64,000 bases of DNA from Cryptomeria japonica (GCF_030272615.1 NC_081411.1:832959136-833023135), one strand, 5' to 3'; shown: positions 45,283 through 59,349, counted from the first letter of the stretch. Notes: generated by a model from the letters alone, not told the origin. Program-made: numbers and translations.

Positions 45283-47708
45283 TGATGTCAATGTCAATAT
45301 ACATGTATCACATCACTACAAAAATATGTGATGCTTGACTGATCTTCTCAATGGTTCAACAACTAGACCTTGAAGTCATACCTTAAGGATTGGAAATCCA
45401 ACTAAGTAGTTATCTTTCATCGTGAAGGTTCATTTATTTATCAACCCACGAAGTATACTTGAAATGGGTCTGCAAAGTATATGCACTAGAAAGACTAAAA
45501 CAATCACCTTTCTTATTGTTGGAAATCAAATATTGCTGAAGGAAAATGTTGAAAGCAAGTAACTGAAATGATTGAAAGGAAAACTATCTATCTTCTAAGA
45601 AACAACTAGGAAAGACAAGACTTTATCCATGATCAACAAACAAGGTTCTACTTAGTTGCAGTGGCTATAGGAACAATCACATGAAATATTCTAGTGGCTG
45701 TAGGAACAGTCCATGATTCAGATAATGCTAAGTACAAAATGAAAAATTAACTTATAAAATAAATCAAGGGGATACTCACTAAGTGGTCCCCCTTAGTAGG
45801 CATCCAAACAATTGAATCAAATGCCAAGAACTTAAGGTATTATCTTTATTAATCCAAAAGTACTTGATAACATAACATCATATTGCTAGAAGTCTCTCAA
45901 CTAAGCTAGAACTGTATTACAAATGCCGAAACTATTCTTTTCCCCAACCACCATACACGAGAAGGTGGGAGATTATTTAAAGCATGAAATTCCTAACTAC
46001 CTAGCATACCACTCCCATAGTTCAAGGAGGATGCTTTTATTGAACAAGGAGAAAAAGAAGATGAAGTTACAAGCACTGAGAATCAGTCAAGTCTGTTGGA
46101 ATAACAAAGAGAGAATCTAGTGTAGCCTCTATCTTAAATTTACTCCTATGGCAAAGTAAATCATTAAGTCTTCAGATAAGTCATAATGAACCATCTTCAA
46201 CTGCTAGTTGACTCTTTCAATGGAAATCCTTGCTGTCTCTTTTACCGGCCAACAACTCCATGATCTTTATTGCTGAGCATCTTGGATTGATTCAACATTC
46301 TTCTTTAGTCCTGCATAGAATTGTTAACATGCACAAATATATGCCTATTTATCCCTATTAGAGTAACATTCAAAATCTACATGCAACATTACCATGGATA
46401 TTCCTCATAGCATAATTACCTATTACATTGCATCAAAAAGAAACATATATCAAACAAGTTCATGTCATATGACCATATCATCAAAACATATAGTATTATC
46501 ACTTAGCAAAGGTTTTGAACTCAAAAGACATATATAGACTCCTAATGTCCCAGTAATGACACATAAACATGGATAAAATAGAGCCATTCTTTTGGTTCAT
46601 CATTCCCCCCAACCTAAGGCCTTTCTGGTCCTCCAGAAGAAGATGAAGATACTGCATTCCTTCCTCTTGCCTGAATCTTGTAATCAACGACTTGAGCTTG
46701 TCCTGAGCCCCCTGTAACAAGGCTCCAATAAAATCCCTTATTCTTCTCAAGTATGTCCCATCTAGATTCCTCTTTTGTTTCATCAAATGTATTGGCACAT
46801 CTGTTGCAGTCTGATATTGGCCATAGAAACATAGGTGGATGAAAGAGTAACAAAAGTCAATTATTCATTTTTGTTCGACCCAACTGGAGATACTGTTGAC
46901 GGGTGTTTTGACACACTCAACAATATTCAAGTAGTTTGTCTGAACACTCACCACCTCTCCTGAAAAGCAATCATTCTCAAGAGACTAATTACTCCAAAGT
47001 CTCTATAGTCGAGTCAGGATGGTGTTGGGTCACTCAGTGGCTGATGCGATTGTACCTGTCAAGGGGTCTACTAGTTGAAACAAAACAAACAAAATTCTTT
47101 TTTTTGTATTTTCTAATTTTCAACTTCTAAAAAATAAACAACAAAAGATAGACCAGGAGAACCAGGAAATAACAATGAAATTGATACAATAACAATTGAA
47201 TGATCCACGCGGTTCGAATTTCGTAATCTAAATATTATCAATACCACTAAATCAACATTCAAATGACGAACTCCGGAAAATATATAAAGTCAGACAACTT
47301 TACACACCACCAGAAATGAATATCACCCAACCAATAATTGCCCTATAAATTTAATCCTCATATACCATTTACATGCCCAATATGATTCATAAAATAATAA
47401 AGCATCCAAAAGAGCTAGTTGTTGATTCAGACAATAGAGGTTACCAGATCATGAAGAACACAACCCTATAGAACACACAAGTAGATCAGGCAATCCACAA
47501 GCTACTTTTTGTATTAAACTTCAAAGAGTATCACAAAATATTCTAAACATAAAAATTTGCATACAATCTCTAATGGAGTCTCTAAAATGGACCTTAAATC
47601 ATCAGTTTGTGGACCTCTACAATGACATAAATCCTCCAATTTATAGAGTTTTTTCCCTACATCCTAAGGAAGTCATCATGCCTAAATTAAGGATTACAAA
47701 AAGCAAGG
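44830..47708. other. Unassigned sequence right of the gypsy element
   Basis: No copy of the 5' LTR is visible. A TGTTGACGGGTGTTTTGACA word at 46892 looks like an LTR start or end, but no partner was found. Overlapping minus frames at 46499-46853 (99 and 79 residues) show no domain. The rest is AT-rich without coding signal. Confidence 0.4.
45191..45279 (+). repeat. (TG)n microsatellite
   Basis: About 40 TG repeats with a few CG interruptions at the left end. The poly-His/Thr minus frame is an artefact. Confidence 0.97.
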
Positions 47709-47991
47709 AGTCGCAGTTGACATGCAAGTCTCTTCCTTTGAACTCCAGTTAAGTACTACTAAACTGGTACTCAAGGTTCACTTCCAAAACAGTGCTCTAG
47801 AAGGAGCTATTTTGTAACATGCATAAATATCGCCCAAAAAGGAAGTGTGAGTTACAACGTTAGTTGAAGGCCTAGTTGTAGTAGTGGTGATGGTAATCCA
47901 TCATGCAAAACTAGCATTACAAAATGATGGGAGCCGCAATCAACATGCAAGTCGGTGCTTGTGAACTCCACTTAACTGTTATGAAACTAGT

Positions 47992-50373
47992 TGTAGTACC
48001 CCTACCCTAATCCGATTCTAATCTCGGTTTGACCTTCGTTAGTTTATCATGTAATCATGTTTTAGTCAGATGTTTTAATTATTGTGCATACATGTTAATG
48101 TGGTTTTCACATCAATTCGTACACAAGTTTATTAGTTCTCCTATTTCGTGTTATTAATCTCGAACTAACACTTTCATTAAGTATATATATGTATGCATGT
48201 ATGACTCTTGGTTGCAGGAGATTTTAGGTATAGTACCGCATGGGTGCGAGGTTCGTCTCCGCCTGGATTCACAGGTTTGAGTGTACCTCTTTAGTCCTTA
48301 GATTTTGGATTAGGTGGTCATAAGACCCTTGTTTGACCATAGTTGTGCTCAAGTGAGCGTCGTCAGTCATCGTTGGTATTCCCTTTGAGTGGGTATGCAG
48401 GTCATCTGTCTGCTTGCCATTCTTGGGTTGCGTGTTTTTGTGTGTGGTTAAATTGAGTATTTAATCCTTAATGTTTAATTTGATTTAATGTGTGTTTACG
48501 CATTAGAAATTAAGGGACTAAATTAAACGTGTTCCCTTTATGCAATTAATCATTAATTAGAATTGCTCAATCCGAATTGGTAGCAAGTTTGATTAAATGG
48601 TTAATTTTAAATTGATTAATTTATTTTGTTTATGCTTTTGGAAGGGAAAGATTTAAATTTATTTGAAATAGAATTAATTTAATTCCCTTGGTTTTAAAAA
48701 TAAAATAAAATAAAATAGAAAGGTTGATTTTAATTATTTAAGAAAATCAATTTTAATTAGAAAAATGAGTTTAGTATATTTTGGATATAGTTTTGAAAGA
48801 ATGAATTTGGGGATTTTATTTTAATTAAAAATATTTTACCCTCATTAATATTTTGGAATATAAAGGTTAATTTTGTTAAAATTGAGAAAATTAGAATTTA
48901 AATGAGGAAGAGGCATTTTGATTTTTCTAAATTAGAAATAAATTGTGTAAAAGTATTTTTATTTAGAAATGAGATTTTTGGTCAAAAAACTTTGCCATTT
49001 AACCTAGGGTTGGAAAAATATTTTGGGAGGAATGATTTTTGGAAAAATATGGCTGAAAGATTTTTTGGAAGATGTCTCTGGAGAAATTTTTGGGCATTGG
49101 GTGGAAGAAGGATTCCGAGCTCGCAGGTTGGGCTCTCCTTCAAATCTCTTCCAGGATTGCGTATGGAGGTAGGATTTCTTTTATTTGTCTTCTTTGTTGC
49201 CAAAGAAATTTACTGTTCTGGTTGAAAGAAATGAGTTTTTTGTTGAATAATCTTTCTGATTGATGAATAGAGTAGAATAGCAATGATATCTTGAATGTAT
49301 CCCTCCTTGAATTCATTCCTTGTTTTCAAATCAGTTTCTGATTTGCTCAGATTGATTTAAAAATAATAATAAATAGAACAAATATTGGGGGTTTGGCTGT
49401 TCTTGATGAATTTTTGTTTAAACTCCATTGAATGTTTTCTGATTAAGTTTTAAATTGAAAATTAGTTTGGAGTTTGGCAGATTGGTCGAAACATTGTGTG
49501 AAAAGGGATTCTCTTGTACCCAAATATGATATTTGGTTGAGAAAAGATTGCTTGTTTTAGCCTGGTTATTCTAAAATTGTTAATATGTGAAAACCAAGAA
49601 GTTCTGGAGATTTATTTCTGAGTTTATTTTATTTGGGGGTTTTGTTTGAGATCATAAAAAAATAAAATGCAAATATTAGAGAACCCATGGTTTTCTGGAA
49701 AATTGTTTTAAGTCTCTATTAAGACTGTAATTTTTGGACTGTGAGCTTATTATTTTTTTAACAGTAAAGAATTTAAAAAATAATAATAATAAAAATAAAT
49801 AAATAAAGTAAACCCCCACGTGGTAGGGAAAACCCCCACCACGTGGGGAGGTAGCATGAAAGAATGTAAATTGGAATAATGGAATATATTCAATTATTGA
49901 TAATGCAATTAAAGTATGCATGGAAAGTATTCGTTAGTTTATCTTGAAATTAAAGTATGTAATGAAATTAGATGCATGACTTATGCTTTATTATAAGCTT
50001 GAGTGTAATGTATGGTTAAATTGTAATGGATGAACTTAATCATGTTATCTATATTTTTAACCTTAATGGAAGAACTCATCATGTTATCTATAATATTAAT
50101 TTACCGAAAGAAATTATCCTTTGTTTAAGTTTTATCATGTCATTAAGTTAATCAAATTAATTGGATTAATTAAGTGTGAGTTGAGTTAAATGTTGAATTA
50201 AGTAATCACGTTGGGAAACTCTTTAGGTGTTATTTAGTCTTTCACTATAGTATCTGAACTTATGATAACTTGTTGTACCATTGTGTTGGGTTTAATTTAA
50301 AAGAAAAAATTATTTGCACTCTATTCTTGTGTTTTAGCTTAATCCCTTTGGGGTTTCTTGGTGGGGCATTACA
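47992..50373 (+). mobile_element. Solo LTR, 2.4 kb, gypsy-type
   Basis: It begins TGTAGTACCCCTACCCT and ends GGTGGGGCATTACA, with TG...CA ends. The flanks are CTAGT (47987-47991) and CTAGC (50374-50378). The other repeat units read ACTAGCACTC here, so the target was CTAGC and the left copy has one C-to-T change. There is no gag-pol. An open frame of 107 residues (48902-49225) inside has no known domain. Confidence 0.75.
49813..49848. promoter_or_regulatory. Inverted pair of G-box motifs (CACGTG) in the solo LTR
   Basis: CCCCCACGTGG (49813-49823) and its near-complement CCACGTGGGG (49839-49848) form a stem with a 15-bp loop. Each arm contains CACGTG (49817-49822 and 49840-49845), the core G-box bound by plant bZIP and bHLH factors. 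Binding is inferred from the motif only. Confidence 0.5.
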
Positions 50374-50837
50374 CTAGCACTCACCACTCACTTCCATGAT
50401 GGTGCTCCAGAGGCAGCTATTTCATAACATGCAAAAATAATGCCCAAAAAACAAGTGTGAAATCCAGTATCAGTTGAAGCTATAGTGGTTGTGGTGGTGG
50501 CACTGCTTCAACATGCATTTTACTTTTTCTAACTGTATGTTTGTCCTTTATTCCTCTTGTAGTTTTGGTAGTTGTTGATGAAACATTGTATGGAAGCAGT
50601 TGGTGGGTCATCAATATACTCCATTCTGAATTTATAAGCTCCGAGCACCTCCTCTATAATCTCTAGTCTTTTTTCGGGATGAGGTGGAAGGTTCCATAAG
50701 TCTAATTCACCTGTTACGAAACTTGCACTCATTGTTCACTTCCGCAATGGTGCTCTAGAAGCAGGTATTTCATAACATGCAACACAAGATACATAATCAA
50801 CTTCATCATATTAGAAAAATCATAAGGGACTCCAAAA

Positions 50838-51058
50838 TTTCAGGATTCTGAGGTTTCAAGTTCTATTTATTGATGATTTCAATATTTTGGGGTTATGGGG
50901 TCCATTATTGAGGATTTCGGGATTTCGAGGTTTCGAGGTTCATTATTGATGATTTCAGGATTTCGGGGTTCTGGGGTCCATTATTGAGGATTTTAGGATT
51001 TCGGGGTTTCGAGGTTTCGGGGTTCATTATTGAGGATTTTGGGATTTCGAGAATCCGA
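50838..51058. repeat. Minisatellite of GATTTCGGGGTT words
   Basis: Degenerate repeats of GGATTTCGGGATTTCGAGGTTTC and GGTTCATTATTGA with a higher-order period of roughly 60 bp. It is not the plant telomere repeat TTTAGGG. Confidence 0.75.
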
Positions 51059-51400
51059 GAAACAAGGCCAACAACCTACATATCGATAAAAGTCGATTTT
51101 ATTGAAAGCATGAAATCTAACTCTAAACCCTAAACTACGAAAACAAGAAACATGAAAAATGAGAAAACAAGGACAAGGAAATAGAAAACCAACCTGGGAG
51201 ACGAAGGATGAAAGAAACACGAACAAGCAATGACAAGACGAGAACAATGACCAAGGAGAAGACACACAATGAAGACTTAGGGGTTCTGGGGTTCCACTTA
51301 ACTATTACAAAACTAGCACTCACCAATCACTTCCGTGACAGTGCCCTAGAGAGAGACATTTTGTAACATAAAAAAATGATACAAAATAGAAACAACACCC

Positions 51401-53116
51401 AAGGTTCCAAAGTTCAAACGAAAAGGAGACAGGAAGAAAACAGAGTGAAACAAAAAGCCCTCCCCCCCCCCCCCCCAACTTGAGAAGCGAAAAGTTGGGG
51501 TGTGTTATGTAGGGTATAACAAATTGTGACTCGATTGGGAAAATGCTTCCATGCATTTTCAAGAACTTAACCCTTCAAGAACCAATAATCTCTGATTTAC
51601 AATCATACAAGACAACTCAAAGAAAACCAACATAATCCAACTCCAACACACCAAAGAGGCCCAAGTTACCGTAAGTGTGTGCAAATGATCCATTAACCAT
51701 CCATTGAGTTTTGTTACAACCAAGCAAGGTAGACTTTATCCAGGCTACGTAGGTGAAGTGTGTAGTTCCCAATGTGCAATGATATCCTAGGCATATCTCT
51801 GTTGCCATCTAGAAATCTTTAGCCCCGACAAAGATACCTTTGGTTCCCCTCAAGTATCGCTCCACTGCCAACCAGGCATCCATAGCCCTAGTGGACATAG
51901 CCCTGGTGGAGGTACTTGAATAACCCTTTCCTTTTTTTTGGTTATATTTCTAATGATTGCATTCTTTTCTCACTTTTCTCAATTTTCAAAAAATGAAGTT
52001 CAAGACTAGGTTGGGAACCATGATGGACATCATGAAGGAAACATAAACCTTTGGATTTTTCACCTTGGATAGAGTTACCAAAACTGATATAAGATAACTT
52101 AGGGATTTCTTAAGATGTGTATTTTGTGATAGGTCTTCAACTGCTTCCTAGAAACTCATAAATGCACTAAGTCAAGATACATGCTAGCACTTTCAAGATT
52201 GAAAAGTATGAAAGTAAACTAAAGTTTCTAAGGCAAGTGATTGATCGATTATCCAAAAATACGTAACAAATTCCTAACTTAGTCACTCTTTGCTATACCC
52301 CTTACGCGACAATCTAACTTCCACCTTAGAACAGGGATCCCCAAACAAAAGAAAGGGAAGGAACAAGGACACAAGAAAAGAACAAGAAAACAAGAAAGAA
52401 CCTCACACAAGAGAACAACAACACCAAGCGAAAAGAAAGAACAAGGAAAAAGGAGGAGGAAACAAGAGAACAAAACAAAAACACAAGAAACAAAAGAAGA
52501 CACAACACCAACACACAAGAAGACCAAAAGACAGGAAAGACCAAACAACAAGGAAAAGAAACGAAAACAAAAAGGAAACTAAACTAAACCTACCTAGCTA
52601 GCCTAAACTAACACTAAGATGACTTAAGACTAGCTGTTAAAAAAATGGGACAACAAAAAATTTGATCACTTCTTGACTGATTTTTCATTATGTTCAATAG
52701 TAACAACTTAGTTGGCCAAGTCCTAAGTCTAGCAAATTTATTTTTGTAGTCATAAATGTAAAGCTTCAACAATTTTAATTTATTTTGAGAGCACAAAACT
52801 TTAAATATTAGTAATTGTGGGTTTTCATTTTAACCATGATCTACCCACAAACAAGTTTTAATCTCTCCCACCTCATACTCAAACACAAAGTAATCAACGT
52901 ATGGAGGAAAAAGGAAGGAGGCCACCTGATTTGATTGCATTGTACGAGCATGCTCCCGCATAGTTACTTTGTCACTATGAAGTCATGGCTCGAGGTAGAA
53001 TTTGGTGTCCTGCTCAGGTTCATACATGTCAAGAAAAGCAACATCTATTAGTGACGTGTTATGTTGATTGTCAACAAGATTGGCTTCAATTTCTAACACA
53101 TCATTATCATGAATAG
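51401..53116. other. No gene seen; purine-rich low complexity inside
   Basis: A 15-nt C-run lies at about 51464-51478. A purine-rich A/G low-complexity block spans about 52330-52580, and its Lys/Gln-rich plus frame and Leu/Phe-rich minus frames are artefacts. The remainder is unremarkable. Confidence 0.5.
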
Positions 53117-54375
53117 TGTAGACACTTAAATTAATTATTTAAATTAATTTAAACCTCCAACATAATTAATTTTTTTAATTGTATTAATCTTTATTCTTCT
53201 CAATATTAATTAAATTCAATCTAATTAATATTGTCACTATAGTCCAGTGATTGATTTATTTGATAAATCTATTTTCCCTTTCTTCCTCTAAAGTACTCAA
53301 AAATTAATTCTTCTTAATCCCCCCTTTAATTAATTAATTTCAATTAATTAATTAATCTAGGTGATTCCTACAAATCACCTTGTCCTAATCCATCATTAGT
53401 CTAATCAGTTATTCTAGAAACTCCCTTAATCTTGCTTAGCATTATTCTTCAACTTTTAATTCCCCCCACTCATTCTCTCTCCTAGTCAAATTCTCTTAAA
53501 AATCCCACTTGCTCCTAATCCTCACCTAATTCTTCTAAATAGTCCCCCTAATCTCTCATTAGTGCCCAATCTCCATGATTAGACACAAAATTCAACCATA
53601 GCCATTTATGGCTAAATCCTCTTTGTCCCCCTTCTCACCTTCCACCTTAAATGCCCCCTTTTTGGGTGAATGTGAGATTTTATCCCATGCTTCTCATCTT
53701 CCCAAGGAATTTTAAAGTTTCTTTTCTCTTTTCCAATACCCATGCACACAATATATTGTGAATTTTTAATTTCTTTTATTCCTCCTAGGTGCATTGGGAA
53801 CTCTTCCCCATGTACCTTGAGGAGGGTGGAGACTAGAAATGCCTTTATGGAAAATCTCTTGGTCTCCACCCCCCTTGTCATGTCATTGTCCATTGATCAA
53901 TGTGATCTCTTCCTTTCAATCCTAGCCCTCCATTTCTTTTCAATCTTGGTTGTCCATTTTCCTCCATCCAAGTCTGAAAATTGGGGTCTCCATCCCCTCA
54001 TTTGATATCTCCAATTTGTGCAATCTTATGTTGTTAGTTTGAGCCTAGAAATCATCCCAAGTATCTATATTATAGCCAAATCCATATCCTCCATCACTTA
54101 ATCATTTCATCCATCCATCTTGCATCCATCAATCAATCTCCCACTCACTATTCTTGTGCAATCTAGGAGAGCCATCCACAACCAAACTAAGGAGCACATC
54201 CAATCAAGTGGAGCAATAGGGCACATTCCACTTCATCATTCACTCAATCAAAGGAACAAGAGAGACATTCTCTTTCAAGATATAAATTAGTTAGTTTATT
54301 GCTCTCATTTGGTTTTATATACTTATTTGTATTTAAACTAACCCTCTAACACCTTGAATGATTTACCTTGGTTCA
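53117..54375 (+). repeat. 5' LTR of the second gypsy element
   Basis: It starts TGTAGACACTTAAATT and probably ends at TTGGTTCA (54375), followed by TTTTGGTACTCCCAATAGG as primer site, analogous to TTTTGGTGAACCC in the first element. An alternative end is 54351 (CTCTAACA). The AT-rich start resembles the solo LTR at 2951-4500. The 3' partner is outside the window. Confidence 0.55.
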
Positions 54376-57101
54376 TTTTGGTACTCCCAATAGGACCCAC
54401 ATCTCGGAAATCTAACATTTTTTGCAGGTTTTTCGTGATTTTTAGTTGCAGGTGTCGGATTAGTGCGAAGGTCTACAAATCAGCGCGTGTGCTTCTAGTT
54501 CGATGTGTGCAGAGGTGCTTCAGCGTGGGAATTTCAAATTTGAATTTTTATTAACTCGTCTTTTCTTCAGTTTGTCATTTGGTTTGTCTAATGCGGTTTC
54601 AGCGCATCCGCTCTGCTAGAAAAAATTCTTCTTTGTTAGATTAGAATCTTTTTTTTTTCTGCTTTCCATTTTAATTAGTTAAAATCAAAATAAAATAAAA
54701 TCAATTTGAAAATCAATTAAAAATAAAATAAATTATTTTAGTAATTATGTTATGTTTACAATTCTGTGAAATCGGTGTGTGCGTAGGCGTTTTGGCCACT
54801 GCGATCTGGTTAAGCGTGCTTGCTGTACCCCGTTTCCCTCTTTCAAGTAAATTTTAAAATTTAATTTTTTAAAGTTTTATGTTTCCTGTTAATCATTTTT
54901 GCTACAACGTGTACTCTCACGGTTCAGTGTGCTCACTCAAGTATAATTGTTGTTCACTGTTTTCATAAATTTAAATTTTGTTTTCTATATTTCCTACTTT
55001 TTAGGAGGCAACCCCTACTTCGATGTGTACACAGGCGCTTCGACACGTTTGCTTGCATATTAGCATGTTTGCTGCACATGTAGGATTGTTTGTGTTCTAA
55101 TCAAATTTTGAGTTTTGCAGGTCTGTATGGTCGGTCCAAGATTAGAAATAGAAACTACTAACTGTTTATTTTGCAGAATGTTGGGCGAAGACTTTCTTTT
55201 TCCACTAGTCTAGTTGCCTTTGGTTCATTTCTAGATTAGCACACATTTCATTTTGGGCATTAAAATTTACAAGTGTCTTCTTTAACTTAGCAACACATTT
55301 CATTTTCTTAAGGGACAATAAACATCATGTTTGTCATGTTTTGTTTCATTTTGATTGCATGTTTTTATCCTTAGATGGTTTTCCTTCCCGATTTGCCTGG
55401 CATCCCGCATAGGCATTGGTGAGAGGGGAACAAACCAAGTGGTATCAAGTTTTAGGCAAGCTCTTCCGAACCACTATAAATAAATGTGTTTGTGATGAAA
55501 GTTGCAAACAACGTGTGTTGATCAGTTCATACCGACACTATGTCTCCCCATAAACCCTATAGAGTGTAACCTCTATAGGCTGGGAGACTTCCGTAACCAC
55601 GGAGTGTAAAGTGTTGCATGTATGGCCACATAAACGAATGCCCTGACTAAGAACTCTTGTGTTTAGAAACCAAAAACCTTCTTGTCATTGGTGCAGGAGG
55701 TCGAACCTCTAAAGGCACTCATATTTTTATGACTCTTAGTAGAGATACAAAGTTTGCCATGGGGATTTTTCATGGGAATTGATGCTTGGTTTCCTCAGAG
55801 AAGTGAGTGCCGAGGGTGGAGCTAGTGGGGTCAAGTATCTAAGTATCGGCTTTGAGTAAGCATAACAAGGAAACCAAGTGAGATCTATGACTATTGTCCT
55901 TGCTAGCCTTAGGAAATATTGTAAAGGTGAATTATTGTCTTTGAGTCACACTTGGCCAATGTGTTTGCTATGCTCGATATTTTCTTGCCAAGAGTAGAGT
56001 GATAAACAACCTCCTCACTTTCCACATTGGACAAACATTCCAACATCTAGATTTTCCCACCTTACATAGTCAAAGTCCAAATCTAGTCCACCACATTTTC
56101 ACCTCATGTTTCACAAGCCTAAGTTGTACAAGCATCCCAAGAAGTCAATCCATCGTCTAGTCAAGAAGAAAAAGCTTACCCAAGCCCAACTCATTAGATG
56201 TCAAAAGTTTTGGTATACCAACCGCAAACTCTTGCTCAAACATATGACCTTTTTGTACCGATGTCACGATTATATTCATGGTCATAGCAATGAGTTTGAT
56301 GCTAGTAAAGAACTAAGAGTACATGCCCTACACCAAGGATCAAGCTTATCTTTCAATACCAACTATCATCAAAATTGGGGTGGTCATATTCCTTCATACA
56401 ACTTGCCATCCGAACCCATCACTTATTCATTCCTATCCCAAGGATAATCTAGTCATCAATTTCTTTTAGTCATCACTATCATCCTTATTTGATCTTTCAT
56501 CATTAACATTTTCCAAGGACTTAGCACATCAATCAACCTCATAATCCAAGAAATCAAATCAATCCTTAATTAATCTTTAATCAATCATCCTCCAATCAAT
56601 CATCCTTCAATCAAACTAGCCTCACTCTAAGGTTTTATGCCTTGTGAAGGTTTATTTAGACCTCATCTTAAATAAATTAATCATTTGGCTTTTGTTCTTG
56701 GGAAAGAATCTCCCTCGAGTACTTTTGCCTCATCTTTTGGTTCGATCAAGACCCCAATCCTACGTCTTTATTTTGCTTGGGATTATTAGTCAATCCCTAT
56801 TAGAAAGAGACTTTGATTATTATCCTAAGGTCTAAATTTTACCCAACTTGGTAGACACCTTGTTTTTGGTTTTCATCAAACATCCCCCACCTAAAATCCT
56901 CATCCAAGGACCAAGATTTAATCTTAATTAAATTCTTTCCCTAATCTAAGGACCCCATCAATCATTCTATCCAACTTCATCAAATCCAAATCAAATCAAA
57001 ATCCAAAATCTGAACTAAGTCCTTTCATCAAACTTTTCTTCCAAACAAATCTTCCCTAAGATTATTCTTGTATGGCCACAACTTGATCTCAAAAGAATAA
57101 T
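54376..57101 (+). other. Long 5' leader of the second gypsy element
   Basis: About 2.7 kb between primer site and gag with no conserved domain. A 113-residue frame at 56106-56447 is Lys/His-rich and may be a decayed extra ORF. Long leaders are common in plant Tat elements. Confidence 0.5.
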
Positions 57102-58942
57102 ATGGCCAAACAACAATATGACATACCGAACATTAGTGTCCTATATCAAGACCCTACACAATATCCCATGCAAGGGCAAAATGTACAACCCGACATTCAA
57201 GATTCACAACCACAAGTGGACCCTAACATGGTTGATCAAGATTACCTCTCCCCGGAAGTGCAAACATTCTTAGAGGATTCATACAATCAAGAAATGATGG
57301 AGAAATTCATCTGACATAACCCTAGTGGTCTCCTAAAGACCCTCATTGAAAATGGATCTCACCTTCCCCCTGATTTTGATAGATCCATTCTTGATCAACA
57401 ACCATAAGGAGAATTTCCTCCTACTCACATTATTGCACCTATTATTCATCCTCAATCAATAGCGCCCATGGCATCCATACCCGCGGTTTCCATCCAATCT
57501 TCTTCCTTCTTGACATCTATACCACTATCCAATCCGATCAAGTCTATTGTCCAACATGCTTCTATGCCATCCTCTTCTACTTGATTACATGTCTCTATTC
57601 CACAATCTTCCATTCCTCTCAACAATACCGCTAATTTCATCAATACTTCTCTTCCTCATGTCACAACAATCTGCGGGTTGCCACTAATTGTCACTCAAGT
57701 CCCCGTCACATCCATCATCACACCTCATATTATTGCCTCCTCATCTTACCAATATATTAGTGGTGGTGGTATACCTTCCACAACTCACCAAATACTCGAG
57801 GAAAACATGGTCCATCATGTCTAAGACCCACAACATGATATAATCAAGGAAATTCAAGACTTGAAAACCATCATAAAAAACATGAAGGAATGGATTAATA
57901 AAATAAAACCTTATTAATTTGAGGAATTTTGTCCTTGTCCTTATGATCCTTCGATATCAATTGCACCTTACCCACCAGGGTTTGAGATGCCTAAGTTCAC
58001 AAAGTATGAGGGTAAGGGGACCCCAGAGACCATGTTCGTGAGTTTCACATCTTATGCCAAGAAGTCTCCTATAGAGACTTATATCTCCATAGATTATTCC
58101 CTAAGAGTCTCACAGGAGACGCTCTCACATGGTTCTCATCCCTCCTTAGAGGTTCTATCACCTCCTTTCCAAAATTAGCAGAAAAGTTTGTGGCCCACTA
58201 TGCTTACAACATTGTCAATGACGTTTCCATGATGGACCTTTCTAACACAAAATAGAGGCCTGGGGAAATTTTCACCAACTTCTTGCAGAGGTGGCGACAC
58301 CTTATCAAGAAATTCCAGTGGGATATGCCAGAACAACACCAAATTGAATTATTTCAAAAGAATTTGGTACCCAAACTATCAAAACCCTTGACATCTCAGT
58401 GCATAAAGTCTTTCCAAAAGTTGACTTACAAGGGCCTAGCTCTTGAACGTGTCTTGTTAGAGGATGGCACTCTAAAGCATTATAAAAAATCAAGTCAGAA
58501 TATCTCCTCTTATCACAATGATAAACCAAAATTTTGGGATAAAAATAAGAACATAGTCGATGATGGTGTCATTGATACAAACCAGGTCCAGACCGTGGCT
58601 GCCCCTCCAAAGTCCACCACCGCTAATTACCAATTCAACACTCAACAAAACAATCAAAATCAATATCAAAGGGCTCCCAACAATGTCTCAGTCTAGGGGT
58701 GACTAGCCCGATCTAACAATCAGGCCCCAAGGGAGTATACTCCCCTTGCTAAGCCCATTGAGGTTGTGTTCCAAAAGCTTGTCCAAGCTAGTGTGGTTGT
58801 CTTTCCGATAACTCACCCGTTTGATCCTAACCAACCCAAGCCTAAGTGGTATAATGAGAATGAGTATTGTGATTATCATCACATCAATGGGCATGACACA
58901 CAAAAGTGTATGAAACTAAAGAACTACATAAAAGTTCTCATT
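57102..58942 (+). pseudogene. Gag of the second gypsy element, with zinc knuckle
   Basis: An N-terminal Gln-rich piece (57102-57314) is followed by decayed linker. The capsid-like gag core starts at MPKFTKYEGKGTPETM (57987), shifts frame near 58070, and continues through LTWFSSLLRGSI, LAEKFVAHYAYN and a GEIFTNFLQRWRHL segment. The zinc knuckle CDYHHINGHDTQKC (58868-58909) has the C-x2-H...GH-x4-C spacing used by plant gypsy gag. Several frameshifts and stops. Confidence 0.8.
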
Positions 58943-59349
58943 GACAAAGGTGATATTGAGGTAGCAACAACAAAATCTGGTAACAATAATGATAAATTGA
59001 AGATGTACCAGGAACCCTTCCTGAAATATGACAAAGGAAAGGCCTCATCATCTAATGTTGTGAACTATGATTATACCAATCATATATACGACTTTGACTC
59101 CTTGGTGGGTCGTATTGAGCCTTTAGATAACCACATCAATGTCATCACTATCCAAGGAGCTAACCCGCCCCCTTCCCAAAATAGACCTAAGATCACTGTT
59201 CAAGGTAGTCTCGCCCCTCCTCAATCGGCAAGCAGACCCAATCCTGCTAAAATAGTCATTCAAGGCATCATACTTCCCACTTCCCACTCTCAAAATGACT
59301 ACAATGTAACCGCCCGCAGTGGGAGAGTAACAGTCCAAGGGGCTCCCCC

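Larger units (their letters stand above)
47709..51400. repeat. Diverged repeat units, about 230 bp, in four places
   Basis: The words CTCCACTTAACT, AAACTAGCACTCACC, CACTTCC..GATGGTGCTC(C/T)AGA and CTATTT(C/T)(A/G)TAACATGC recur in order. They lie at about 47740-47840, 47970-47990 continued at 50374-50460, about 50700-50790, and about 51290-51380. The second unit is split by the solo LTR at 47992-50373. The origin of the unit is unknown and it does not code. Confidence 0.65.

Noticed and set aside
44888-45297. Poly-His/Thr minus frames
   Set aside because: Generated by the (TG)n microsatellite.
50838-51058. Interstitial telomere repeats
   Set aside because: The unit is GATTTCGGGGTT-like and does not contain runs of TTTAGGG.
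52279-52601. Lys/Gln-rich and Leu/Phe-rich frames
   Set aside because: Both are translations of the same A/G-rich low-complexity block.
44830-53116. 3' LTR of the first gypsy element
   Set aside because: I searched for the TGTAGTGTCCTAAATT start and the CCTCCTCTACA end in this stretch and saw neither.
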